Notes under the pieces: model-generated
Database searches by the model: none
Told to the model about the DNA's origin: nothing
What the model saw: only the letters and a program-made list of their open reading frames with translations
Translations under genes and position numbers: made by a program
Source: UBA2163 sp964575575
Lineage (GTDB): Bacteria > Patescibacteriota > Minisyncoccia > Phycocordibacterales > UBA2163
Length of the DNA stretch: 6,540 nt
Direction of reading: 5' to 3'
NCBI GenBank assembly: GCA_964575575.1
Contig: CAZNQQ010000022.1
Location: 1-6,540, forward strand
Shown: positions 1 through 4,666 of the stretch, piece after piece
How positions within the stretch are numbered: the stretch's first letter is position 1
How the letters are laid out: every line of letters begins with the position of its first letter

Positions 1-495
1 GATATAAAGAAAAAAGAGCAGGAGTTTAAGAAACACCTGCCGGAACTTGAAACACTTTTTGATATCGCAGAAGAAAAACCAAAAGTGAGATATTTTGAAG
101 GTAAAGAAGGGTTGATAGCAATAAGAGAAGATTATTTCAAAGCAAAAAATAAAGAGGTATTTAGTTTTTATGCCGCTGATGAAGAAAAAAAAGTTTTTTC
201 TGTTGAAGAGCTTAAAAAAGCATCGAAAGAAAGAAAGAAGAAGAAAATCAAAATTAAATTATTATATACTGACGACGAAGAGCACAATGAACTTAATGCA
301 GAATTTACTAAAAGAAGATTTATTCCAAAAAATAAATTTCCACTAAGTTCTACTTTTATAATTTATGATAATAAAGTTGGTATTGTTTCACTGAAAGGGA
401 AATTAATAGGTGTAATTATTGAAAATAAAGAGATTACAAATACCCTTAGGTCAATATTTAATCTTGCATGGGACGGGGCAGAAAAATACCAATAA
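1..495 (+). CDS. TrmB-family transcriptional regulator, C-terminal part (5' truncated)
   Basis: The frame is open from the first base of the window, so the start lies upstream; 164 codons and a TAA stop are visible. The segment KPKVRYFEGKEGL (about residues 27-39 of the visible part), followed by an I-R-E-D-Y helix, is the typical opening of the effector domain of TrmB-like regulators common in Patescibacteria and archaea. The winged-helix DNA-binding domain and linker coiled coil should lie upstream and are not seen. The rest alternates short strands and charged helices and ends LRSIFNLAWDGAEKYQ, as expected for the domain's final helix. In the family this domain senses a ligand or partner and controls DNA binding; target and ligand here are unknown. 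A GTG at 85-87 could be mistaken for a start, but the homologous frame continues upstream without a stop. Its stop codon overlaps the T-tract of the converging terminator at 494-528. Confidence 0.8.
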   Translation, partial: DIKKKEQEFKKHLPELETLFDIAEEKPKVRYFEGKEGLIAIREDYFKAKNKEVFSFYAADEEKKVFSVEELKKASKERKKKKIKIKLLYTDDEEHNELNAEFTKRRFIPKNKFPLSSTFIIYDNKVGIVSLKGKLIGVIIENKEITNTLRSIFNLAWDGAEKYQ

Positions 496-528
496 AAAAA
501 GGACTACCGCAAACAACGATAGCCCTTT
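494..528 (-). terminator. Intrinsic terminator of the minus-strand gene
   Basis: Read on the minus strand, AAAGGGCTATCG (528-517), a 7-nt loop and CGGTAGTCCTTT (509-498) form a 12-bp stem with two G-U wobbles, ending in a run of seven T. On the plus strand the same two positions become A-C mismatches, so the structure is built for minus-strand transcription. It would end the transcript that starts near 1078. Its T-tract overlaps the last codons of the converging regulator gene. Confidence 0.75.
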
Positions 529-606
529 CGACAAACATAACTTTTTATACTTTTTCTCTCGTTTAGTATTAAAAAAGAGAAAATTCCAATAGACTTAATC
601 TTTTTC

Positions 607-630
607 GGTTATAAATAATAACCTATTCTT
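607..630 (+). terminator. Weak hairpin, possible terminator of the TrmB-like gene
   Basis: GGTTAT (607-612) and ATAACC (618-623) form a 6-bp stem with a 5-nt loop, followed by TATTCTTTTT. It is the best plus-strand terminator candidate after the stop at 495, but it is AT-rich and 110 nt away. A second weak stem, TTTTCTCT (552-559) with AGAGAAAA (576-583), lies before it. Confidence 0.3.
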
Positions 631-708
631 TTTCAGTCATCAAAACCCATCACATACCTCCTTCCTTTCGCTTTCATTAAATTAAAAAATAACGAATAGA
701 AAGGAGGG

Positions 709-1026
709 TCAGTCGACCGTATATCGGTCTAGAGCTTCTCGAAGTTCTTTAGAGCCTTCGTTCATCTCGCGAAGCATCTCTTCTATCCTCGCGTTTTGTA
801 GCCTGTTGACCTCTTTAATAACCTCAAGGTCTTCTTCAAGAGTCTTTTCCAACTCTTTTGACGAAACAACACCACTACTGATCATGGACATTATTTCTTC
901 ATGTTGAGTCTGAAATTCCTCAAACGAGACAGTCTTCCCTGCTGCTTCTTCTGATTTCTCAGAATAACCAGTAGTTTCAAAAGCTAAAATAGCTACAAAA
1001 ACCGCAACAATGATGAAATTCCTCAT
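709..1026 (-). CDS. Small exported or membrane-anchored coiled-coil protein (hypothetical)
   Basis: The product has 105 residues. The N-terminus MRNFIIVAVFVAILAFETTGYS has a short basic start and a hydrophobic core at residues 4-16, typical of a signal peptide or signal anchor; there is no lipobox cysteine, and no cysteine at all. The remainder is Glu/Lys-rich. Residues 57-104 (KELEKTLEEDLEVIKEV onward, to REALDRY) look like one long amphipathic helix or coiled coil. I do not recognise a family; it probably acts outside the cytoplasmic membrane, perhaps as an oligomeric helical protein. The ATG at 1026 is chosen because AAGGAGGG (1039-1032) lies 5 nt before it. A start at 1113 in the same frame would fall inside the -35 box. 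It is a single-gene unit with its own promoter (1085-1113) and terminator (494-528), leaving a 3' untranslated region of about 180 nt. Confidence 0.75.
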   Translation of the reverse strand: MRNFIIVAVFVAILAFETTGYSEKSEEAAGKTVSFEEFQTQHEEIMSMISSGVVSSKELEKTLEEDLEVIKEVNRLQNARIEEMLREMNEGSKELREALDRYTVD

Positions 1027-1084
1027 CACAACCCTCCTTATTCGTATTTTTAATATAAAGAACCCTAACTTCAGTTCTACAGAG

Positions 1085-1113
1085 AGTATAGCAAATTGTA
1101 AAACTTTTGTCAA
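1085..1113 (-). promoter_or_regulatory. Sigma-70-type promoter of the minus-strand gene
   Basis: On the minus strand TTGACA (1113-1108) and TATACT (1090-1085) are separated by exactly 17 nt. Transcription should start near 1078, giving a leader of about 50 nt before the ATG at 1026. The core hexamers and the surrounding ACTTGACAAAA are identical to those of the divergent promoter at 1248-1275. Confidence 0.85.
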
Positions 1114-1132
1114 GTGCTATTAACAAAAGTTT
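1101..1132. promoter_or_regulatory. Perfect 10-bp inverted repeat over the -35 box, candidate operator
   Basis: AAACTTTTGT (1101-1110) and ACAAAAGTTT (1123-1132) are a perfect dyad with a 12-nt spacer. The left arm overlaps the -35 box of the minus promoter (1108-1113). The position suits a repressor or activator that binds as a dimer; the protein is unknown. Confidence 0.5.
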
Positions 1133-1189
1133 GTATTTTTGAATAATAAAATTACTCTGTCAATAACATGAAATAAAATAGAGCTTATT

Positions 1190-1217
1190 AAATACGGCTA
1201 TTTATAGCCGTATTTTT
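1190..1217 (+). terminator. Orphan intrinsic terminator between divergent promoters
   Basis: AAATACGGCTA (1190-1200), loop TTTA and TAGCCGTATTT (1205-1215) form a perfect 11-bp stem ending in five T (1213-1217). The complementary A-rich side (TTATTAAA) makes it partly bidirectional. No plus-strand gene ends here, and the promoters on both sides point away from it. It may insulate the two units, end a short unseen transcript, or be a relic. Confidence 0.65.
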
Positions 1218-1247
1218 ATGTCAAATGAAAGAAAGTGTCAAAAGTAC

Positions 1248-1275
1248 TTGACAAAATAATCTATATGTGTATACT
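1248..1275 (+). promoter_or_regulatory. Sigma-70-type promoter of the ORF/RNA array
   Basis: TTGACA (1248-1253) and TATACT (1270-1275) are separated by 16 nt, so transcription should start near 1282. TGTCAA (1236-1241) and the -35 box TTGACA form a 6-bp inverted repeat with a 6-nt spacer, and a further TGTCAAA sits at 1219-1225. No comparably good internal promoter or clear internal terminator is visible before 5628, so this promoter may drive the whole array. Confidence 0.8.
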
Positions 1276-1281
1276 GGCTAA

Positions 1282-1554
1282 CAGATTGATAACAAAAATA
1301 TAAATGTCACATACGAGCAATGCTCTTCCGAGGACAATATGAAACATAATATGGCTATAAGCCTAAGACCTCAGAGAAGAAAATTACTTAAATATATGGT
1401 GTTTATATGAATTGATATTGAATTGTAGGGGTTATTTCCCCTATATTGGCCGCGATGCAGACATATTTATTATAAATAAACAATCTCGCGGTCAGTATAG
1501 GGGGCATATGGTCCCATAAAATTTTAACTTTATCACTTGAAAGGGGGTGATAAT
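1282..1554 (+). promoter_or_regulatory. Structured leader with mutually exclusive hairpins before the Cys-rich ORF
   Basis: This untranslated leader of about 270 nt has no gene. CCCCTA (1438-1443) can pair with TAGGGG just upstream (1426-1431, 6-nt loop). Alternatively CCCCTATA and GGCCGCGA (1438-1455) pair with TCGCGGTC and TATAGGGG (1486-1503), a helix of 16 bp with one 2x2 internal loop. The two folds exclude each other because both use 1438-1443. Just before the start codon TTATCAC (1530-1536) and GTGATAA (1547-1553) form a hairpin whose loop shows the ribosome site AAAGGGG. Other stems include GAGC/GCTC near 1316-1325 and GGCT/AGCC near 1353-1362. This is the architecture of a switch or attenuator; I do not recognise a known riboswitch consensus. 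Confidence 0.5.
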
Positions 1555-1698
1555 ATGGCTAACTGCCAAGGGGGTAAGGAGTGTCGTCGGTGCAGGCTAG
1601 CGGATTGTCCCAAAAGGACATACAAACCTTGCGGAACATGCGCTGGTCAGTACACAGGCGGTACTGCTTGTGGTAAGTGTCGCTATACAGGTCAATGA
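1555..1698 (+). CDS. 47-residue cysteine-rich, zinc-ribbon-like protein
   Basis: The ATG at 1555 follows GAAAGGGGGTGATAAT, a very strong ribosome site, and the frame ends TGA at 1696-1698. Of 47 residues eight are Cys (4, 10, 13, 18, 26, 29, 39, 42), giving three CxxC pairs (C10-C13, C26-C29, C39-C42) plus C4 and C18. This is enough to bind two zinc ions in small treble-clef or zinc-ribbon knuckles. It is basic (about nine Lys/Arg against two acidic residues) and Gly-rich near the C-terminus (QYTGGTACGKC). Nucleic-acid binding is the usual role of such mini zinc proteins, and the flanking structured RNA makes RNA binding attractive, but this is inference. It is the first gene of the array, and RNA module E1 begins nine bases after its stop. 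I do not recognise the family. Confidence 0.7.
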   Translation: MANCQGGKECRRCRLADCPKRTYKPCGTCAGQYTGGTACGKCRYTGQ

Positions 1699-2061
1699 TC
1701 TGGATAGTCGCGTTTGCCCCGCAGAGCTGAACTGCGGATATTAAACAGCGACACAATAGGAAGTTGTGGCGTGAGCGGGGATCCTTGTGAAGTTCCAGAG
1801 TAATATCTGGATATAAGTAAGGACGAGACCGTGAGTTGTAAAAGCCGTCAAAACCCTGACGCTGAATGGGAGGTTACAGCCCCATAAGATTGATCTTAAA
1901 AGCGTGATGAGCGCGATTAGATTTCACAAGGCAGAGTAGTAATAGTGGTAGACCACCGAAAGAGAGTTAGTTTAAGTTAAACCAGCTCTCAGTGTGGTCT
2001 CTCTTTCAGAAATCAGTTTACAAAGTGGTTTCTGAAAGGGAATGTTCCCGATTGTTCTTTA
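1699..2061 (+). ncRNA. Structured RNA module E1
   Basis: This stretch has no convincing ORF and is a chain of hairpins. It opens with GTCGC (1707-1711) pairing GCGAC (1748-1752), enclosing CCGCAG (1719-1724), loop AGCTGAA and CTGCGG (1732-1737). Next come CCAGA/TCTGG (1795-1799/1806-1810) followed by GTAAGGA (1817-1823), then CGTCA/TGACG, TAAGA/TCTTA and GTGG/CCAC. The conserved 3' module is AGACCAC (1950-1956) with GTGGTCT (1994-2000), enclosing GAGAG/CTCTC (1962-1966/1986-1990). It continues with CTTTCAGAAATC/GGTTTCTGAAAG (2003-2014/2027-2038), the palindrome GGGAATGTTCCC (2038-2049) and the end GTTCTTTA. The 3' boundary is set where the identity with E2 stops. No known family was recognised. 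Confidence 0.65.
1840..2061 (+). repeat. 222-bp perfect direct repeat, copy 1
   Basis: Every base matches 2864-3085 (offset 1024). The repeat ends exactly at the GTTCTTTA that also ends the diverged copies at 3727 and 5098, so the repeat edge coincides with an RNA-module edge and not with any ORF. Confidence 0.97.
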
Positions 2062-2455
2062 TATAAACGACATCATCACAAATATAGCTACGGCGCGGCT
2101 AGTGATGAGAAGTTAGTGCGTCTCGGGGTGTAATGGCTCCTCGATAGGCTACCTGGTGAGGGTTGTTAGAGTAGGTGTAAGACGGGAGTGTAGTTTGTAA
2201 GTTTGACAACTTACGAATTACATTAGTAATCTTGCTCACTATTCGGCCAAAATAACCATCTTAAGATTTGTCATCTTAAGACGTTGCTTTGCAGAGCAAT
2301 GTAAGGGGGATTTATCCTTTTGTTAGTCAAACCAGACTGGCAATTAAGTGTTAAACAATTATCGTGATAATAAATACGAAGATTGTTAGCTAACGCGGGA
2401 GAACCTTCAATCTGCTTAACTTATCGGGCAATCCAAATTGTTGCCCACTTTATTG
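2062..2455 (+). ncRNA. Structured RNA module E1b
   Basis: No supported gene lies here. Hairpins follow one another. CATCAC/GTGATG (2074-2079/2102-2107) encloses TAGC/GCTA. A 15-bp helix runs 2189-2203 with 2208-2222 (TGTAGTTT and GTAAGTT against AACTTAC and GAATTACA, three wobbles). CTTAAGAT/ATCTTAAG (2260-2267/2273-2280) and TTGCT/AGCAA (2284-2288/2295-2299) come next, the latter followed by GTAAGG as in E1, E3 and E4. AGATTG/CAATCT and GGGCAA/TTGCCC lie further 3'. The conserved CTTTCAG module is absent, so this is either a different RNA or the diverged continuation of E1. Confidence 0.5.
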
Positions 2456-2461
2456 AGAACA

Positions 2462-2550
2462 GAATTATTAAAAATTGTGTTTTCATTGAGTTTAGTTCTT
2501 TTAATAATTCAGTGTATATTTTGTCATTTCATTTATTTAATGAAAGGAGG
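2462..2550 (+). promoter_or_regulatory. AT-rich hairpins and ribosome site before the 78-residue ORF
   Basis: GAATTATTAAAA (2462-2473) and TTTTAATAATTC (2499-2510) are a perfect 12-bp inverted repeat with a 25-nt loop. TTTCATT (2527-2533) and AATGAAA (2539-2545) form a 7-bp hairpin whose 3' arm runs directly into the Shine-Dalgarno GGAGG. The second hairpin could limit ribosome access, or simply hold the site in place. No promoter consensus is seen. Confidence 0.5.
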
Positions 2551-2555
2551 TGACT

Positions 2556-2792
2556 ATGGCAGTATACACAGTAGCCAGACTGCGTTACCGAGGCCGCCTC
2601 ATGGAGGCAGTATTTCGGTACGGTGTTTACAACGGTATCAAAAGTATCGTTGGCAAGTCACTGAATCTTACGGGGAAAGATGTACGTAAGATTCAAAAGC
2701 TTGTTCGCCGTAAGTCAACTGTTCAAAGGCAGTTGGATGCGCAACACGAAGCTATATATGAAACCTGCTGGGAATGTGGCAGATCATATTAG
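2556..2792 (+). CDS. 78-residue basic protein with C-terminal CxxC (hypothetical)
   Basis: The ATG at 2556 is preceded by AAAGGAGG at 2543-2550, so the in-frame GTG at 2550 inside that site is not the start. The product MAVYTVARLRYRGRLMEAVF... has about 16 Lys/Arg and six acidic residues. A basic N-terminal stretch (R8, R10, R12, R14, R21) leads to a helical basic middle (KDVRKIQKLVRRKSTVQRQL, residues 41-60). The end, ETCWECGRSY, carries C71-W-E-C74; two such ends from a dimer could share one zinc. I recognise no family. The strong positive charge and its place at the head of an RNA module suggest RNA binding, which is inference. Its stop TAG touches the base of the ARCYRAA-loop hairpin of module E2, so translation would run to the edge of that structure. 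Confidence 0.65.
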   Translation: MAVYTVARLRYRGRLMEAVFRYGVYNGIKSIVGKSLNLTGKDVRKIQKLVRRKSTVQRQLDAQHEAIYETCWECGRSY

Positions 2793-3085
2793 GTTTCGGG
2801 CCGCAGAACTAAACTGCGTAAACAAACAGTGGGGTTTGACGAGCCTTATTACCCAAATTCGTCAAAAGCCGTCAAAACCCTGACGCTGAATGGGAGGTTA
2901 CAGCCCCATAAGATTGATCTTAAAAGCGTGATGAGCGCGATTAGATTTCACAAGGCAGAGTAGTAATAGTGGTAGACCACCGAAAGAGAGTTAGTTTAAG
3001 TTAAACCAGCTCTCAGTGTGGTCTCTCTTTCAGAAATCAGTTTACAAAGTGGTTTCTGAAAGGGAATGTTCCCGATTGTTCTTTA
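2793..3085 (+). ncRNA. Structured RNA module E2
   Basis: This is a shorter relative of E1. It opens with GTTT (2793-2796) pairing AAAC (2820-2823), enclosing CGCAG (2802-2806), loop AACTAAA and CTGCG (2814-2818). TTTGACGA and TCGTCAAA (about 2835-2866) form an 8-bp stem that replaces the middle part of E1. From 2864 to the end the sequence is identical to E1, including the outer helix (2974-2980/3018-3024), the 12-bp hairpin (3027-3038/3051-3062) and the terminal GTTCTTTA. The different 5' half joined to an identical 3' half points to modular exchange. Confidence 0.65.
2864..3085 (+). repeat. 222-bp perfect direct repeat, copy 2
   Basis: It is identical base for base to 1840-2061. After the repeat the copies diverge at once (TATAAACG in copy 1, AAAATTTT in copy 2); before it the flanks are unrelated apart from the shared AAAAGCC junction. 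Confidence 0.97.
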
Positions 3086-3727
3086 AAAATTTTAGTGTGT
3101 TTGACCTTTACGGTCAAGCCACTACGTCATAGCCAGACGATAACGGGGAAGTTTGCAACAATGTTGCAAGGGATGACCGTAGGCAAATCGACTTAAGCGT
3201 GAACTTAAGTCGTCTCCGTGATCTCCGCGGAGAAATCCCAACATCCTGTGAAAGAAGGACCTGGAACACTAGGTTAATGGAGAAGTATTCTCTTTATGAG
3301 AGAACTTTCTTTCACAAAATAAAATTAATGTGTACGCATTAATTTTTATTGGAGTGTTGGGGGAAAAGTCGCCAAGCTGATGGCCAGCAACCGTACAAAT
3401 TTTCTTCCGATTACGACAAATCTATTGGTCCACTTTTAACCAATGGACTCGGAGGAAATATGTTTGCTTTTGACACCTAAGTGGAGGTGTAAGGATGATA
3501 GAGAGTCATCCATCAGCGGAGGCCACAGCATTGGCCTGACTAAAATCAACGGTTCACGCCGAAATGTTACTGTAGACAAGTATGGTCACAGGGAAGTGAG
3601 TGTGTAGAACCTGCACGCTCTCTGTGTGGCCTCTCTTTCAGAAATCATTTGTAAATGTTAAACACCGAGTGTTTAACATTAAGAATGAAAGTGGTTTCTG
3701 AAAGGGAATGTTCCCGGTAGTTCTTTA
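3086..3727 (+). ncRNA. Large structured RNA, modules E2b and E3
   Basis: About 640 nt without a supported gene. The 5' half has TAGTG/CACTA around TTGACC/GGTCAA (3093-3124), TTGCAAC/GTTGCAA (3153-3169) and CGACTTAAG/CTTAAGTCG (3189-3212). A three-way junction follows, closed by CCCAACA/TGTTGGG (3237-3243/3355-3361), with arms GTGAAAGAA/TTCTTTCAC (3248-3256/3307-3315) and AAATTAATG/CATTAATTT (3322-3345). The 3' half has CTTCCGA/TCGGAGG (3404-3410/3449-3455) around ATTGGT/ACCAAT. The loop of that hairpin holds CCACTT (3430-3435), complementary to AAGTGG (3479-3484) in the loop of ACACCT/AGGTGT, followed by GTAAGGA. The conserved end is GGTCAC with GTGGCC, CTTTCAGAAATC/GGTTTCTGAAAG (3635-3646/3693-3704), GGGAATGTTCCC and GTTCTTTA. 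Confidence 0.65.
3654..3680 (+). repeat. Perfect 12-bp hairpin inserted in the E3 terminal loop
   Basis: AATGTTAAACAC (3654-3665), CGA and GTGTTTAACATT (3669-3680) extend the apical loop of the conserved hairpin. The same loop is only 12 nt in E1 and E2 and 11 nt in E4. Growth of a helix at a loop tip is a common way for structured RNAs to vary while keeping the core. Confidence 0.85.
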
Positions 3728-3774
3728 AATAAAATAAATATTTCTTTTAACTTTTTTAAAAAGGAGAATTAAAA

Positions 3775-4116
3775 ATGGTTACATACAAATTTGACTGTAC
3801 AGATGGAGTTGGAAAATTAATATTTAACCACCTTAAGGAAGGATGTAAGAATATAGAAATAAATGAAGATTATGTTTCAGCAATACTTAGCTTTGAAATG
3901 GCGTTTAATCTAATTAAGTTTACTGGGCTGGGTTATTTTGAAAATTCCATGGAAAAAGTTGACAACAGTGAACTTAAGGAAGATGAAGAGGCCAGGTTGT
4001 TTGAAACTGCTGATCCACCATATGCATTGTTTAGGTTTGATGAGTCTAAGGTTGAAAAATATGGTGACAGAAATGCAATCTCTGATTATGTTTCTCGCAG
4101 AACCAAACTGCGGTAA
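3775..4116 (+). CDS. 113-residue acidic hypothetical protein
   Basis: The ATG at 3775 follows AAAAAGGAGAATTAAAA, part of the leader shared with three other genes of the array. The protein MVTYKFDCTDGVGKLIFNHL... is soluble-looking, with two Cys (8, 24) and a hydrophobic helix at about 34-52. An acidic stretch (NSELKEDEEARLFE, residues 63-76) is followed by PPYALFRFDES. I recognise no family. The last seven residues, SRRTKLR, are encoded by the ARCYRAA-loop hairpin (CGCAG 4096-4100, loop AACCAAA, CTGCG 4108-4112), and the TAA follows the stem by one base. The basic tail is therefore a by-product of RNA structure, and a terminating ribosome would melt that hairpin. It starts 48 nt after the end of module E3. 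Confidence 0.7.
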   Translation: MVTYKFDCTDGVGKLIFNHLKEGCKNIEINEDYVSAILSFEMAFNLIKFTGLGYFENSMEKVDNSELKEDEEARLFETADPPYALFRFDESKVEKYGDRNAISDYVSRRTKLR

Positions 4117-4211
4117 TTAAGAGTTTGGAAGATCTCTCAAAAAACTTCCATCTGTAGTGGGATGTATATCCTGCCTGATGATTCCGAAAGGATGAAACAG
4201 AATGTTCTTTA
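4096..4211 (+). ncRNA. Short RNA module E5 (reduced copy)
   Basis: It opens with the ARCYRAA-loop hairpin that overlaps the end of the 113-residue ORF (4096-4112). TGGAAG/CTTCCA (4126-4131/4145-4150) follows, then CTG (4175-4177) with CAG (4198-4200) around a TCC-GAAA-GGA tetraloop hairpin (4183-4192). It ends AGAATGTTCTTTA (4199-4211), matching the tail of E1-E4 but without the CTTTCAG helix. It fills the gap between two class-II ORFs and looks like a minimal version of the element. Confidence 0.45.
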
Positions 4212-4259
4212 ATTAAAAAATATGTATTTCACTAAATTCTTTTTGAAAGGAGAATTGTT

Positions 4260-4598
4260 ATGGCTACAGATAAAGAAATCAGAGAAGCGGTAGAGTTAAT
4301 CAAAAAAGCATTGCCAAATAAAAATCGTTATGAGCAGCCTTTGTGGCAAGGTGTAGTTGACCTTATTGAAAAAAGCAAACTTGGTACAGAGAATGCAGAA
4401 GTTGAAGTAGTCTCGCCGTTACCGTCTGGAAGAAATCCAATTGATGAAATGTTGGATGGCAGCTTTGATGGTGTTCAGATGCAGATGCTGCAAATTAACA
4501 ATGCAATCCTTGGCGGGCATGGCGAAGTTGGCATGGAGCCGTATTCAAGCGGATTAACAACACGCTCTATGAAACTCTCGTTCAAGGTTAAAAAATAA
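4260..4598 (+). CDS. 112-residue hypothetical protein
   Basis: The ATG at 4260 follows CTTTTTGAAAGGAGAATT (4239-4256), the shared class-II leader, and begins 48 nt after the tail of module E5. Residues 2-40 (ATDKEIREAVELIKKALPNK onward) look like helices with alternating charge. A flexible middle (EVEVVSPLPSGRNP, residues 47-60) comes next, then IDEMLDGSFDGVQMQMLQINNAI, a Gly-rich turn (LGGHGEVG) and a basic C-terminus (SMKLSFKVKK). There is no Cys, signal peptide or membrane segment. I do not recognise a family and infer a cytoplasmic protein. Codon use matches the neighbouring AT-rich genes rather than the RNA stretches. The next start (4616) is 17 nt after its stop, so the two would be co-translated. 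Confidence 0.7.
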   Translation: MATDKEIREAVELIKKALPNKNRYEQPLWQGVVDLIEKSKLGTENAEVEVVSPLPSGRNPIDEMLDGSFDGVQMQMLQINNAILGGHGEVGMEPYSSGLTTRSMKLSFKVKK

Positions 4599-4615
4599 CA
4601 GAAAGGAGGATGATT

Positions 4616-4666
4616 ATGGTTAGAGCAATAACGTACGATGAGGCTTGCCTCAGATCACGCCTCTAG
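4616..4666 (+). CDS. 16-residue leader-type ORF
   Basis: The ATG at 4616 follows GAAAGGAGGATGATT, as strong a ribosome site as those of the ORFs at 1555 and 2556. The peptide is MVRAITYDEACLRSRL, ending TAG. The 3' half of the ORF lies in stems GAGG/CCTC (4640-4651) and CCTCT/AGAGG (4660-4673), the second containing the stop codon, so ribosomes would disrupt these stems. It occupies the same place as the two longer class-I ORFs, at the head of an RNA module. It may be a regulatory leader peptide, a truncated gene, or a ribosome-loading site with no useful product. Confidence 0.35.
   Translation: MVRAITYDEACLRSRL

Noticed and set aside
1559..1756. Minus-strand frame opposite the Cys-rich ORF
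   Set aside because: No ribosome site or promoter; it is a shadow of the Cys-rich ORF and the start of E1.
2438..2689. Open frame with a hydrophobic N-terminal segment resembling a membrane helix
   Set aside because: It needs a TTG start with no ribosome site, crosses the 12-bp T/A-rich inverted repeat that explains the hydrophobic codons, and overlaps the better-supported ORF at 2556.
1840..3085. CRISPR array, retron or transposon
   Set aside because: Only two long copies without short spacers, no Cas, reverse transcriptase or transposase gene, and no flanking target-site duplication or terminal inverted repeats.
3322..3347. Hairpin plus T-run as an internal terminator
   Set aside because: The stem is almost all A-T and fits as one arm of a three-way junction; similar modules continue after it.
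3460..3539. Two mini-ORFs (MFAFDT and MIESHPSAEATALA) with ribosome-like sites
   Set aside because: Both lie wholly in conserved hairpins (ACACCT/AGGTGT, GGATGA/TCATCC, AGGCC/GGCCT), and the GGAGG is used in a stem with CTTCCGA.
3549..3563. tRNA T-arm-like GGTTCACGCC
   Set aside because: The stem is only 3 bp, and there is no acceptor stem or CCA context.
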